Origin: Ctena decussata
Taxonomy: Eukaryota; Mollusca; Bivalvia; Lucinida; Lucinidae
Assembly (NCBI GenBank): GCA_963989385.1
Contig: OZ022507.1
Coordinates: forward strand, 53,021,400-53,085,399
Direction of reading: 5' to 3'
DNA: 64,000 bases
Shown piece by piece: positions 22,814 to 34,199 of this stretch (the first letter of the stretch is position 1; the number at the start of each line of letters is the position of its first letter). The notes under the pieces are model-generated. The model was not told the DNA's origin, did no database searches, and saw only the letters and a program-made list of their open reading frames with translations. The position numbers were made by a program, and so were the translations under genes.

Positions 22814-23054
22814 GAGCCGCGACACACACACACACAAAAAACAATGTGGTTGTGCGCCCAGCGCAGACTCAGATTAGCCTGGACATCCGCCAAGTCTGAT
22901 CACAGTCCTCGCTGTCCGCATGGAGGTAGCTTAAACCCGTAGCTACCCTGTAAGCCTTTAGCGAAGAGTCTAACCGGACTGGCTGGATGCCCAGGCTGAT
23001 CTGAGTCTGCGCTGGGCGCACAATCACATTGTTGGTTTTCTCGTGTCGCGACTC
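22814..23054 (+). mobile_element. PAL element copy 5
   Basis: The copy is 241 bp with ends GAGCCGCGACAC and GTGTCGCGACTC. ATAT is on both sides (22810-22813, 23055-23058). A small ACACACAC expansion lies in the left TIR. It is directly followed by copy 6, the two sharing a single ATAT. Confidence 0.9.
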
Positions 23055-23058
23055 ATAT

Positions 23059-23289
23059 GAGCCGCGACACGATAAAACAAAGTGGCATGTACGCCCAGCG
23101 AAGACTCAAATCAGCCTGGATATCCAACCGGTCTGTTCACAGTATTCGCTGTCCGCCTAGAGGTTCTTCAGACTCTTAGCTACCCTTTAGGCACAGCGAA
23201 GTCTCTGATCGGATAAGGTGGATGCTCAAACTGATCTGAGTCTTCTCTGGATGCGCATACCACTTTGTCATTTCGTCGTATCGAAGGTC
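23059..23289 (+). mobile_element. PAL element copy 6, decayed right end
   Basis: The left end GAGCCGCGACACGATAAAAC is intact. The right end is decayed (CGTATCGAAGGTC). It belongs to the AAAGTGGCATGTACGCC subfamily. It lies head-to-tail against copy 5 with only ATAT between, which fits one copy inserting at the other's target duplication. Confidence 0.8.
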
Positions 23290-23935
23290 ACTAGATATGG
23301 AAGAAATAAAGGCTAGTTCAACTATCCATAACACAGGTGTTTCTGTTTTGTCAGACCCTATTTACTTCACAGCAAAATTACAAGAAGTCAAAATAACTCT
23401 ATCAATGGCTTTTGAATGTTTTGACTGACCTGCTTTCATAAATTGCAAAAAGCACCAATAAACACCAATGAAGTACTTTTGTTTTGTAAATTGTAAAACT
23501 TAGGAATGTTGAAATATGTAACAAATGCCCACAAAATCCCTGTTTGACTCAATGACTCTTACTCTTGAACATTACACATTTTCTTATTAAGGGTAAGCTC
23601 TTTGTAACGTTTCCATCAAATTAGTTTAGGCACAAATTGTGACAGACAATCGGACACACTGTAATTATACAGACGGTGTAATATGTTCGTATGTTTCCCT
23701 CCGGGAGCATGAAACAAGCCTGGTTACAGAAGGAAAATTTGAAACTAAGCAGGTAGATTTTTTCATTCTTTCTTTTTCTCTTATTATTTTTTATTCTAAC
23801 TCAGCAAACTATGCAATATATAAATTGTACAGAATCATATAATAGGCATGAACTCCTATCATACTTTTGTTTGCTCAATTGTACACTCACTTTCGTTGAA
23901 GATAATAGGAACACATTCATCCATAGTGCAGATAA
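23290..23935. other. Unassigned, ending in a family A stub
   Basis: No gene is recognised. The last ~25 bp (CATTCATCCATAGTGCAGATAA) match family A at 46450-46475 and form the left half of the target site of the element 23938-25293. Confidence 0.5.
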
Positions 23936-23937
23936 TA

Positions 23938-25293
23938 CGAGGGGCATTTCGGAAATAGTGTAAATGAGTCTGCCATTCCTAGGAATGTTGACCGATTTTT
24001 AAAGTTTATGTCTTAAAATTTAGGTTAACCTATCACCCAATGGTCTTCACTAAAATAATTTGGATCACTGGTATTTTCTTCAAAATATGCCTTAACGATT
24101 GCTGTTAGGGTAAGAACACTGGGTAGAAATGGACGAAATATTTATGTGAAGACAAATTCAGATTTTCTTGGCTCTGGATACAAGCAGCTCTGGATTGATA
24201 CCTATATTATCTGTTATCTTGAAAATATTCCAGTATGAAAAGTATTGTATCAGCTTTGCTAAAACATAAGATTTATTTTGCAAGATAGGCTAATCATGGA
24301 ACAATGCGCATTTCTGATGACGTCACTTCCTGTGCTAAACTAAAATTTATAGTAAGCTGTTTAAACTTCGGTTTTGAGGTCATTTTAAGTGAAAGTGAAT
24401 GTTTGATGACAGATTTGAAACGAAAAATAAATAAACTTTAATTCGTCATGCATGTTTTCTGTTATAAACAATCATTTACGGCATCTAATGCTCTTTTTTC
24501 AGTGGCCTACCTGATTTTTTACAATAAATTTCCCCACCCACCCACATATTTCAATGTCAGTATGTCATATAAAATAACAAGTCTTTCAAGTCTTTATGTA
24601 TGAATTTTACTTTCAATATGTCCCTCTAATTTTTTAAATTAAACAAAGTTAAATATATTTAGCCTGTGTCTTTTTATTAGAAAATAATTTCATTTTATTG
24701 TTTTGTATTTTACATGAATTGTTGCGACCTTGCAACTTCCGGCGTGGGTTTTGCAAACGTATCATCCAGTTTCATCAGTGATTTGATAACAGTCGTGACA
24801 AAATATAGTGCCCTTATCATTTCAGTAATAAAATGTCTGCCATTTGTTGAAATTGGATGTGAATAAGTAAAAAAATCACAATTTATTGTTATAATGCATT
24901 TATAATAAATTTGCATTTATAACCACATAGCGGAGAAAAAATCTCGTTTATTATGTTACTTGTGTAGAATCTGGAAACAATTTCTGTATAGATTTCTTAT
25001 TTTACATTTAAAGGACAATATAACGTGTTTCTTCATTAGAATATATCATTTTCTCATTGAGCAAACAGCAATAGAACACAAGAGACTTTCAGTGAAAAAG
25101 TACAGTTTCCAGTATCCACACCCTTATGACGTATAAGCGCGTGCTGTCACGCATGAGTGACTTAGAAATTCTTTTAATGCATATCATTCTGAAGCACTTG
25201 AATTTACCTTTCCAGTGATATATAACACTACTGCTTAATATCAGCCAAAAGGCTACACCAAGATAATTTACATTATTTCTGAAATGCCCCTCG
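23938..25293. mobile_element. Tc1/mariner-like TIR element, no transposase
   Basis: The element is 1356 bp. TIRs of about 28 bp begin CGAGGGGCATTTCGGAAATA on the left and CGAGGGGCATTTCAGAAATA on the right-end complement, with two differences. TA flanks both ends (23936-23937, 25294-25295). Removing the element plus one TA leaves GCAGATAATATTTTATTTAC. Family A at about 46470 has the same 20 bp with one difference, so the insertion is confirmed by an empty paralogous site. The longest interior frame (67 codons, 24710-24916 minus) is not a transposase. Confidence 0.85.
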
Positions 25294-25590
25294 TATTTTA
25301 TTTACATCCTTTGAGATCGGTGGATAGATTCTGAAAAATCTAAAATTTGAGATTGATTTAGACGATTATTCTAGATCATCGTCTTTTAATTATTATTTGG
25401 ATCCTTTTGAAACTAATCAGTCTTTGAATCGGCTGCCCAATTAAAATTAAGAAATTACAGAATGCTTTTTTCTGGTTTCGTCACCAGATATTTTCAGGGT
25501 CACTGACGAGGCTTTATTAGCCGAAACTGCGTAGTCTTGCCCATGTTCCTATTTCTGTATGTATTCTCTGCTCTTGAAGGAACCTTTTAA
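25294..25590 (-). repeat. Family A repeat
   Basis: About 280 bp is nearly identical to 46480-46780 in the same orientation. It includes ATCCTTTGAGATCGGTGGAT, TCTAGATCATCGTCTTTTA, AATCAGTCTTTGAATCGGCT, GGTTTCGTCACCAGATATTT and CTCTGCTCTTGAAGGAAC. Its left end is cut by the TIR element at 23938-25293. Confidence 0.85.
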
Positions 25591-26736
25591 GATTTTAATT
25601 TGCTCCCAAACTTTATCATCCTAGAAAGCAAACAGGAAGTCGCAAACATTTCTACTTTCTGTAAAAATAGCGTAGAAAGATGTACCTTAAATATACTGAA
25701 AATTGACAACAATATACGTGAATGTGCATCTTGGCAATGTGCTCTATCAGTACTTGAAGAAATAACGTTCAAGTTTGTGTATAAACCGTTCAGACACAGT
25801 CAGGCAACTATTTCTATAAATTTTCAATTGCAATGATACAAATCACGTTCAAAGCACGACAATTTAGCATTAACTGATCTACATATCTATCTAGTCCTGT
25901 TTTTACTGACTGAGACATGCAATTAATCACAGGAAAGCTCTATTAAATAGCCTTGTCTGAATAGATTGGAACGTCGTCCTAAGAAAACCTGTCTTTACAC
26001 ATTTACAAACTGCACATTACTAGACTGATATACCTAGGCTAGTCTGTTTAGGTCATATGCATTTCATATTTGACCCTGTATGGACTAGTGATAGCCTGTA
26101 GTAACTGATCTTTCTGTGACCAAACTGCTCATATGCGTACATGTAAGTTATTCCAAGCTTGTGAATTTCACATATGCCCTCACAACGTCAGCCATCTATA
26201 CACCCAAGCGACAATTATCACAGACCTCATCAATGATGCACAGTGATTAGGCGCTTAAACTTTCATGAGAGTGCTGCTGATATTTCCAAGATAGTAAAAC
26301 CTATAAAGGAACTAGCAGTATAGCCTAACATGCTTTTACTCTACGAGTACTCGTAATTTATTATACAACACGCATGTGAAGACTATATATCATTCGGCCG
26401 CGGCATAATGAGTTCCAATGCCGCCAGTGGCGACGTTCTTCACACCATCAATAGGGTTCCAGCGCAAACAGCGTTTCATTGTTATTTTATCGAAGTCGTT
26501 TTATTATCAAGTTCAAGAAACAAGCCCCTGATGTAAAACGAAAATAGCAGGCTCGGTCTAATTTAGTCTATCAACGTGCAGTAACGTTATGTTGCAACTA
26601 TAACCCCCCCCCTCCCCGACCCGCTCCCTCCACGTCCCCTCCCACCTCTCGACTTTAGCTGAACTATATTCAGAAACTGAATCAAAATGAGCCAAATGAG
26701 CCCAAAGGACACAAAGCTTTTTAAATAAAGAAAATA
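25591..26736. other. Unassigned; C-rich run near 26605
   Basis: No gene is recognised. Overlapping 60-80-codon frames on both strands at 25590-25836 are mutually exclusive and unsupported. ACCCCCCCCCTCCCCGACCC at about 26604-26623 is a simple C-rich tract. Confidence 0.4.
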
Positions 26737-27190
26737 TATGAAGGATCTGATACCATTTTGGCCATCTTTAGCCCCATTAAATTTACTTAAATATGCACGG
26801 TTTCTCTTGCTTACATATATTATCTGCGTTAACGGGGTGATGCAGAAATTATATGTTTCTTCTTCGTGAATTCTCAGAATAACATCATTTAAAGCATGCC
26901 TGTTTTGGTGCTAACAATTTAAAGGAAACTGCAAGACCAATCTGTTAAGCAGTTTTTCCTTTAGCGACAGTTTCTGCAGCTTCAGAGAGCACTAGATAAT
27001 AAGCTCTTGGTGATACGCTAATAAATGGCACAGCTGCTAAACAGATGTTTACTGTTCAGCCCTAGGTACTCAACTTTGCAGGTCTAGAGACGCTAAACAA
27101 AACATTTCAACATACCAAAATAGAATGTGTACCGAATGATTCTGCGTGCTCTAACAAAGAAAATGAATACTTCAAAATCAAAAATCAACG
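26737..27190 (+). mobile_element. Truncated relative of the 19998 TIR element
   Basis: It starts GGATCTGATACCATTTTGGC and is colinear with 20003-20460. Shared blocks are TGCATGGTTTCTATTGCTTA / TGCACGGTTTCTCTTGCTTA, TTCTCAGAATAACAT, AGAGACGCTAA and GAATGTGTACC. The right TIR is not found, so it is a decayed or truncated copy. Confidence 0.65.
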
Positions 27191-27460
27191 TTTTCAAGCG
27201 AGACATACTTAAAAGATCTAAAGTAAGGTATAATTATTGAGTACTGATGTTTTAACAAATATAGCATACCAAAACATTCTTTTTTTTTTCTTTCTTGTCG
27301 TTCTATGTGTCATCAAGTAACTCAGAGCCAGTTACCCCTTGTAACAATTTATTCCTCCAGTTGGATAAATAAATAGCAATTCATGGTAACATGTAGTATT
27401 TAGAATGAATAGAAAGCTGTTAATGTCAAATTGTAGGCGACTAATACAAGGTGCTTATAT

Positions 27461-27702
27461 GAGCCGCGACACGAGAAAACCAACAAAGTGGTTGTGCGCC
27501 CAGTGCAAACTCAGATAAGCCTAGATCTCCGCCCAGTCTGATCAGACTCTTCGCTGAGCGCTTAAAAGGGTGGCATAGGGTCTAAGCTACATGTACCTCG
27601 ATGCGGACAGTGAAGACTGATCAGACTGGGCGGATGCCCAGTCTGATCTGAGTCTTCACTGGGCGCACAAACCACTCTGTTGGTTTTCTCGTGTCGCGGC
27701 TC
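27461..27702 (-). mobile_element. PAL element copy 7
   Basis: The copy is 242 bp with perfect ends GAGCCGCGACACGAG and CTCGTGTCGCGGCTC. The flanks are ATAT left and AATT right, the same unequal pair as copies 11 and 12. Both arm hairpins are intact (CAGACTGGGCGGATGCCCAG in the right half). Confidence 0.9.
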
Positions 27703-27821
27703 AATTATCGTCTTAACACATGCACTATCATCTAATACACTCAGAATTTTTTTAAAATCCAATTTTGTCTGTAATGTTTCTCCAGACAACCATAAAAATT
27801 ATTATTGAAATAGAGCTTTTA

Positions 27822-28727
27822 CTCTAGGAGCCAAAATCGCCTATCTTGCCAAAATAAGGGTCGGAGGTGGCACCCTCTGCTATACTTGATTTGAATGTAT
27901 TTTTGAATAGTCTAAACCTTCAGAAACTAGGTTTAATTGTTCTGCTTGCGAAATATTATTGTCAAAATAGTCAAATTAAGCGGTGGATATGACGACCTGT
28001 AGTGGAGCAAATATGATTCCATAAGAGGCATAGAAAAGAGAGATAGTGGTTCACGGGGTGTAACATTAGTTTTTATGTATCAAAATAATTGTCTAGATCT
28101 GTAGTGATCAGATTTAGCGTTTGCCGCCTTGGCAAGCCTTCAATAACTCTGTAATGGGCAGTAATATACGTTACCTTATTACATTTTGAGTGTATATAAA
28201 ATAAGAATTGATGAGAAATATGCCGTAAAGATTCAACTGTATCAAATATCAATATTTTCTTTAAGGAGAGCTAATATGCCTTATATAAAGCTACACAGAA
28301 AACAATTAAGACCCTTGGGTCTGTTATTTTCTTTTTAACAATTCATGTACCCCTTGAAAATTTAAAACATAATTTAAGTGTTTATTCTATTTTTATTATT
28401 ATCATTATTATTATTATTATTATTATTATTACAAAGACTGTGATAAAATGACCCCAATATTTAATTTTCGATTTGCCTAACTGGCCCTTTTCAATAGCTA
28501 TCAAACAAATAAATTTGAGATCCGTAGTTTTTTTACTTGGTCAACCGTGTACTGTTGAACAAAGGCACACCTATTCATTGTTAGTGGCTTCAAAGTCATT
28601 TTTCACGCAATTGTTTGACAAAACATAGCTTATAAGCTTTTTAAAACTGAAAAATTGACCTGTAGTCAAACCAAGGATAGCAGAGGGTGCCACCTCTTTC
28701 AATTTTTAGCTGACTTGGCTCCTAGAG
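27822..28727. mobile_element. TIR element CTCTAGGAGCC with TA flanks
   Basis: The element is 906 bp. Its ends CTCTAGGAGCCAA are mirrored, and inside each end lies GAGGTGGCACCCTCTGCTAT. TA flanks it (27820-27821, 28728-28729). No transposase remains. A TTA microsatellite (28391-28431) lies inside. Likely a non-autonomous Tc1/mariner-type element. No empty site was found here. Confidence 0.75.
28391..28431 (+). repeat. TTA microsatellite
   Basis: An imperfect (TTA)n run of about 41 bp with one ATC interruption, inside the TIR element at 27822-28727. Confidence 0.9.
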
Positions 28728-28956
28728 TATTTTGTACTGCGTGGCGTCGTAAAATATGAAAAAGAAAGCTTTGGTAATCTTATCAAACGGTTTTATCTAT
28801 TTATACAACTATTTGCATGAATAAAAATACCATTTCAGTGTTGGAGGTGTTATCAGTACAGGTTGTTCTGAGGTTTGTCTCCGCAGTTGAAATTACAAAA
28901 GTGCGTGTATACTTCAGTATCAGTTAGACATACAGGGGCGCACGCTGTACCAGACT

Positions 28957-29190
28957 GAGCCGCGACACGATAAAACCAATAAATTTACATATGCGCCCAG
29001 CGATGACTTAGTTCAGTCTGTGCATCTGCTCAGTCTGATCAGAGTCTTAGCTTTCGGCACAGAGCTAGCTTGGCCCTTCAGCTACCCTTTAAGCGCAAAG
29101 CGAAGGCTCTTTTAAGATTTTGCGGATGCCTAGTTGGATATGTATCGCTGTGCGCACGTGCGCTTTGTTCCTTTCACCGGGTCACGGCTC
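28957..29190 (+). mobile_element. PAL element copy 8, diverged
   Basis: The copy is 234 bp with ends GAGCCGCGACACGAT and GGGTCACGGCTC and flanks GACT / ATAT. Its inner TIR, AATTTACATATGCGCCC, belongs with the CATGTGCGCC subfamily (copies 4, 6, 13). The right half has lost much of its pairing. Confidence 0.85.
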
Positions 29191-29579
29191 ATATCCATTT
29201 AGACCCCTGTGGTTCAAGACAACTGAAACAGAAATATAGTTTGTTACGTACGTTATAACATTTTCTTGCGTCGCAATTTACAAATTTCGCTAAGTAGTGA
29301 TTACGGATTTATCCCCTACATAACACACACTGAGCACATTGCATACATACAAATATGATTTTCAGGATCAGAGCTCCAGAACCATAACTTTTGGAACGCG
29401 GTATCACTATGAGATGCACACTGTGCAATGAAATTTAAGATATTACTTTAGCGACAATCTTGTCGCGAAACTTCGCCTTTGCAAAGAGCCTGAGAAATAA
29501 AAGTTTGGCGAAGAACTTTCAGTCTTAAAACTTTGTCTTGAAACTTACCACTTAGCAGTCCTGACGAAGCTGTCGAAAA
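29191..29579. other. Unassigned
   Basis: No gene or repeat is recognised. GACAATCTTGTCGCGAAACT and AAACTTTGTCTTGAAACTT words hint at weak short repeats only. Confidence 0.4.
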
Positions 29580-29850
29580 CGTCTCAGTTTTACTGTTTTA
29601 CTGTTTCTCTGTTGCCTGTCTTTGTTGTCAGAGTTTCTGTGATGTTTTACCTTATGTATGTTCTTATTATTTTTGGTTCGGTTTGGGTTGCTGAGTGGCC
29701 ACCTTTTGGGAACAAGCTGCTCACTCGGTTGGCCATATGTTCTCTGTATCTTGATTATTTGTAATCTTAGTTGTTTCCAACTATGGTTTGAGGGCTGGAT
29801 TTGGATTTTGATTGTTTCAGTTCCTGGTCTTTGCATACTTTTTACTTTTA
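29580..29850 (+). repeat. Family B repeat, 3' part
   Basis: GAGTGGCCACCTTTTGGGAA, GCTGCTCACTCGGTTGGCC, GATTTTGATTGTTTCAG and TTCCTGGTCTTTGCATAC follow the family B order. The last 155 bp (29696-29850) is an exact reverse complement of 57425-57579. Reading frames across it translate to the same meaningless peptide at both sites. Confidence 0.8.
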
Positions 29851-30337
29851 GAATAATACCTTGCCAAGTACCCCGCTAGTTTTTGAAACCTCTTTCTTCC
29901 TTCTGTGTGTTTCATAATAGTTCTTTATTATGTCGGAAAAAGCGTGTTGACCCAATGAATGGCACTCTTTCCTTACATTTTCAGATAATGTTAACATTTT
30001 TGTTCTAAAATAAAAAAATATGTAGGGCAATCTGTAACAATCAAATAGTCAGGAAATGTCAGGCTTGTAACAATATTAACATTCACAGCAGCGATAAGGC
30101 ATGTTAATTCTAATAATGAAAAACGTAATAATACCAACTGTGTGGCTTCAAACTTGCTTAATCTTAGAATAGCGCCAAATTGAATACAAAAAACTTATTG
30201 TCATCGTGAGTGTTAATCAATGTGAGCTCACAGGATCTGCTATTATGCTATTTCTAATGTCTCTGTAAATTTGGTGCAAAGGTACTTCTTTATTATCACC
30301 TTTATTCTGAAATTCTACTTTGTTTGTTATCAAAATT
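29851..30337. other. Unassigned
   Basis: AT-rich sequence with no gene or recognised repeat. Confidence 0.4.
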
Positions 30338-30572
30338 GAGCCGCGACACGACAAAACCAACAATGTGGCTGTGCACCAGCGCAGACTCAGATCAGCATGG
30401 GCATCCGCCCAGCCTGATCAGAGTCTGCGCTGTCCGCATGGAGGAAGCTTAGACCCTTAATCACCCTTTAAGCGCTTAGCAAAGAGACTGATCGGACTGG
30501 GTGAATGCCCAGGCTGACCTGAGCCTGCGCTAGGCGCAAAACTACTTTGTTGGTTTTCTCGTGTCACGGCTC
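30338..30572 (+). mobile_element. PAL element copy 9
   Basis: The copy is 235 bp with ends GAGCCGCGACACGAC and GTGTCACGGCTC and flanks AATT / AAAT. Arm hairpins and the centre (CATGGAGGAAGCTTAGACCC) are well kept. Confidence 0.9.
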
Positions 30573-30748
30573 AAATGTAGATGAGAGGCAACTATTTAGA
30601 ACTGGCACAATCACTTACCACATTCTACCCTACACACGCAAAGAAAAGATACAGGCGGCACACAAATCAAATCAAGACAAGTGAGAGGCAAGGAGGTAAG
30701 CTCTTTTCCAGTAGATGGGGAGATGGGGAGCAGACGCATAGTCCATTT

Positions 30749-30985
30749 GAGTCGCGACACGCCTAAACCAACAAAATGGTTTTTCGCGCAACCAGACTCA
30801 GAGATCAGCCTTGGCATACGTTCAGTCTAATAAAATTCTTTCCTAAGCGCTGAAAGGGTAGCTAAGGGTCTAAGCTACCTGCATGCGGTCAGCGAAGACT
30901 CTGATCAGACTGGCCGGATGCGCAGGCTGATTTGAGTCTGCGCTGGGCGCACAACCACTTTGTTGATTTTCTCGTGTTGCGGCTC
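30749..30985 (-). mobile_element. PAL element copy 10
   Basis: The copy is 237 bp with ends GAGTCGCGACAC and GTGTTGCGGCTC, and ATTT on both sides (30745-30748, 30986-30989). It lies only 176 bp from copy 9 and in the opposite orientation, so the pair itself can form a larger inverted structure. Confidence 0.9.
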
Positions 30986-30989
30986 ATTT

Positions 30990-31689
30990 GATGGTCGCAA
31001 ATTTTGTTTGACAGGCGACGCGTCAGCGGAGTTGTGATAAAAAAAAACGACTATGTACCTTCGAGATTGACAATGTTTAGTGCAGTTATTCCATTTTGAA
31101 TGCACTTTTTTCATATTTTCATTTTTCAAAGTCTACGTCTTTGCACTCAAAGCAAGCACTTTTAGTTATGTAAGACCAGCTAAGCAACGTTTCGTACTGA
31201 CGTCGGATTTCCTACAGTATACTCGTATCACATGATATACATACTGTCGAGACAATCTAATCAAACGTTGCGTTTTAATCGTAATTGCATTAGAATTATG
31301 GTTTGTTCCTTTGAGATAGTTGGACACTGATACTGATCTTTTGCATCAGTAGAAAAGCGCTGTAGTCGAAGAAATTTACAAAACATTGTAGATGTATATA
31401 TTCAAAAATAAACGATAAAATCACAATAACTGAATAACAACTACAGCTTTGTATTGCTTTCTGTCTGAAGATGTGCAAGGACATATGTGTTTATGTAATA
31501 AAATGTTGTTATGTTTTATTGCAAGAGAATCATTTGCGTAAGTGGCAATTCTTCAGTTTCTCATATTAGAGACTTCATTAACTATTTTTGTACAACGTAC
31601 AGGGCAATAATGAAACGAATTAATGCAGCATTTATCTGTAACAAACGAAACAAGAATGAAGGGGAACACTCTTGACAAATCATAAACCA
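30990..31689. other. Unassigned
   Basis: AT-rich. No gene or recognised repeat. Confidence 0.4.
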
Positions 31690-31836
31690 GGGTCCGAGGT
31701 TATAAACATGAGTATAATCTCAAACTCAAAATAAAGTGCACTGATTGGCTGCTTCCGAGCATGTGCTCGGAAGCAGCCAATCAGTGTGCTTTATTTTGAG
31801 TTTGAGAAAGTACTCAAGTTTTATAACCTCTGGGCC
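31690..31836. mobile_element. Small foldback with GAGGTTATAAA end, CTCGGAAGCAGCC core
   Basis: The left half, GGTCCGAGGTTATAAACATG ... ACTCAAAATAAAGTGCACTG ... GGCTGCTTCCGAGCA, is mirrored almost exactly, ending TTTATAACCTCTGGGCC. The hairpin arms are about 71 bp with a 2 bp loop. The end motif recurs at 34019, 37451 and 52162, and the core recurs at 34019. Confidence 0.85.
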
Positions 31837-34018
31837 TGTTGTTTGACAGCAGCAATCTAGAAAAAAGAGTACTAAATAAGAATAAAGCGCTGTAGTCAAA
31901 GAAATTTACAAATAAGAATATCAACCTCCAAGCATAACAAGACGCACATAAAGGTTACAAAGATGGGAATCATGGAAGTTATGCCACCCCAAAGGAGCTA
32001 TGGAAAGGACATAGAATAATATGATTAAGGAGTCATATAATACGTATCTTATAAGATGAATGGTAATATCATGGTATCAACTATCTCTACACATAAGCAG
32101 CTCAGCTGTATCTCACCCCTTACAGACAGTGCATCTTTTTGCCAATTATTAAAGAAGATGGAACATTTGTTATATCGTAAGATTTGTCCAATGCCTTTCT
32201 CGTGTATTTCTTCCAAGTTATTGCAGCTGTTTCATTCTGTATATGCCATATATATATGGTTTAAAACTTTAAGCTGTATTAGAAACAGCACTAGAACCCA
32301 AAATAAATCAGAGCTAAGAAACAGGTTCATGCCACAGCATTGCCAGTGGTGTAAATATTTTACAGATTTTTTATATACATAGAACGTATTCTTTTAATTC
32401 AAAAGTGTTTTCTGCGCGAAGTAGGCTTTTTGTGCTGATGTGACGTAAAACCCATATCACTCACTACCACTCACTATAAGATAGATTCTACTTTCCCTTT
32501 CTTATATACTTATTCCAACTTCTTTCAGGTTTTTTTATTTTATATGCTATTTTATTCAGTAAATTTCATAGGTATGGTATAAGAAAAAACACACTATTTG
32601 CAAGCAGCACCAGTAAAATCAGAGCTATTAAACAGTTCTGTGCTACAGCCCTGCCAGTTGTATAAATGTTTCAACAGCGATCTTTATAAGCATCGGTTAT
32701 GCCTTCCCTTTGATTACTCAACATAAGCTTTAAAGACATTGGTTGCGCCTTCCCGTTTTGATGATAATACGTCTGATTTAGGGTGCTACATTTATGAATA
32801 CTGATTTAAAACTTATTTCAATTAATTTACTCAGCTTATGAAAACAAGAACTAAAACCATCTGAACTTTCATGCAATCGACTGAGTAAATGAAGTTTCAT
32901 GGTGCATAGGGCGTCCAACAGTTGCACCAGCTTGCTGTATAACGTCACTGGCAGTTCCATGTGACGTTGGGCATAAACACGCTACCTCTGACAGACTTTT
33001 TAAACCAGAAATGCCTAAAAGCTACATTGCTGCCAGTGGAGGTCATACCAGTTTTTAAAGTGCATGAATATGCTATCCAGGAGTACATACCGTTGCGTCC
33101 TCTTCATGCTTATTTTATAAAACTTTATGTCATTGACAGTAGGAATTAATATACCTTAAAACTGTTTATTTATTTTTGATTTATAAAATGGTTTCGGCTT
33201 CTGACGCTTCCAATATAAGCGGTGCGCTATATCTGAGGTCAGAATAGAATGAAAATTTCCAGTTGAAGAGTACATAATAAATTAAAATATATATTTTGTG
33301 TTCTTCTTTATTGCTGCCGCACGTTTTTTATTTCTGCGATAACAAATTCAGTCAGCAAATTAAATGAACACATTTGATGCTCAACGCAATAAAAGGGGTC
33401 TTAAATGGGTACTACGTTTGAATTGAGAAAGACACAAGAACAATTTGTTCATGGAGAAAATAGTAATTGTTCTAAGTAATTTGCTAAAACTGGCAAATTT
33501 TCAAAAATATTGTACCACTGTTATGGCATTCTAATGTGTACATATAAAAAATTGAAGACCTCTATTTTCCGAAAATATTTTGTGGTTAAACATAAGTCAA
33601 TGATGAGCGTGAAATCAGCATTTTAAACATGAGAAATGTATTAATATAAATTTATGCAAATTAGTTAAAATTCAAATTTGCTTTATTTGGCAATTCGATG
33701 ACCAACTTTCATATTGAAAACTTTAAGTAATCTAAACATGTCTACATTGAGATCAACATGTAACAAAGATGTAATTCCTTATCACAAAATAATTAGATTT
33801 TTTTACGTGCATTTTCAGGCGAATTATTTGATTTTGTGGCATTCTGGTTAAACCTTCACTAAAATATGTCATCTGCTCTTTAAAATGTTGTATGAGGCAC
33901 GTTGTTTGTACTTTGACTAGTGAGAAAGTGATCCTTTGTTGCATTGTACAGCATTTGTTTAAGCTGACAGAAGCCTCTAAGTTGCCCTGAAAAATACTAA
34001 CTCACATTCAGGATATCA
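31837..34018. other. Unassigned; weak internal duplication
   Basis: No gene is recognised. A 108-codon plus frame (32056-32379) has no motif I know. Its end (CAGAGCTAAGAAACAG..GCATTGCCAGTGGTGTAAA) is echoed at 32620-32665 (CAGAGCTATTAAACAG..CCCTGCCAGTTGTATAAA) without the frame, suggesting an old duplicated repeat and not an exon. Confidence 0.35.
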
Positions 34019-34199
34019 GGGTTCGAGACTATTACACTTGAGAATAGTCTCACTCAAAATGAAGCACACTGATTGGCTGCTTCCGAGCATGTGCTCGGAA
34101 GCAGCCAATTAGTGTGCTCTATTTACATGCTCGGAAGCAGCCAATCAGTGTGCTTTATTTTGAGTTTGAGCATGTACTAAGGTTTTATAATCTCTGGGG
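34019..34199. mobile_element. Triple-arm relative of the 31690 foldback
   Basis: It has GGTTCGAGACTATTA (decayed left end), then a direct arm (GAAGCACACTGATTGGCTGC), an inverted arm (GCAGCCAATTAGTGTGCTCT) and a second inverted arm (GCAGCCAATCAGTGTGCTTT), ending TTTATAATCTCTGGGGC. One arm has been copied a third time. Compared with 31690-31836 this adds about 35 bp. Confidence 0.8.

Noticed and set aside
27562..27789. Open frame with RHEKTNRVVCAPSEDSDQ
   Set aside because: It is translated PAL copy 7. Equivalent frames appear in other PAL copies and none is conserved as protein.
32056..32379. 108-codon plus-strand open frame
   Set aside because: Its end is echoed at about 32620 without the frame, so it behaves as repeat sequence.
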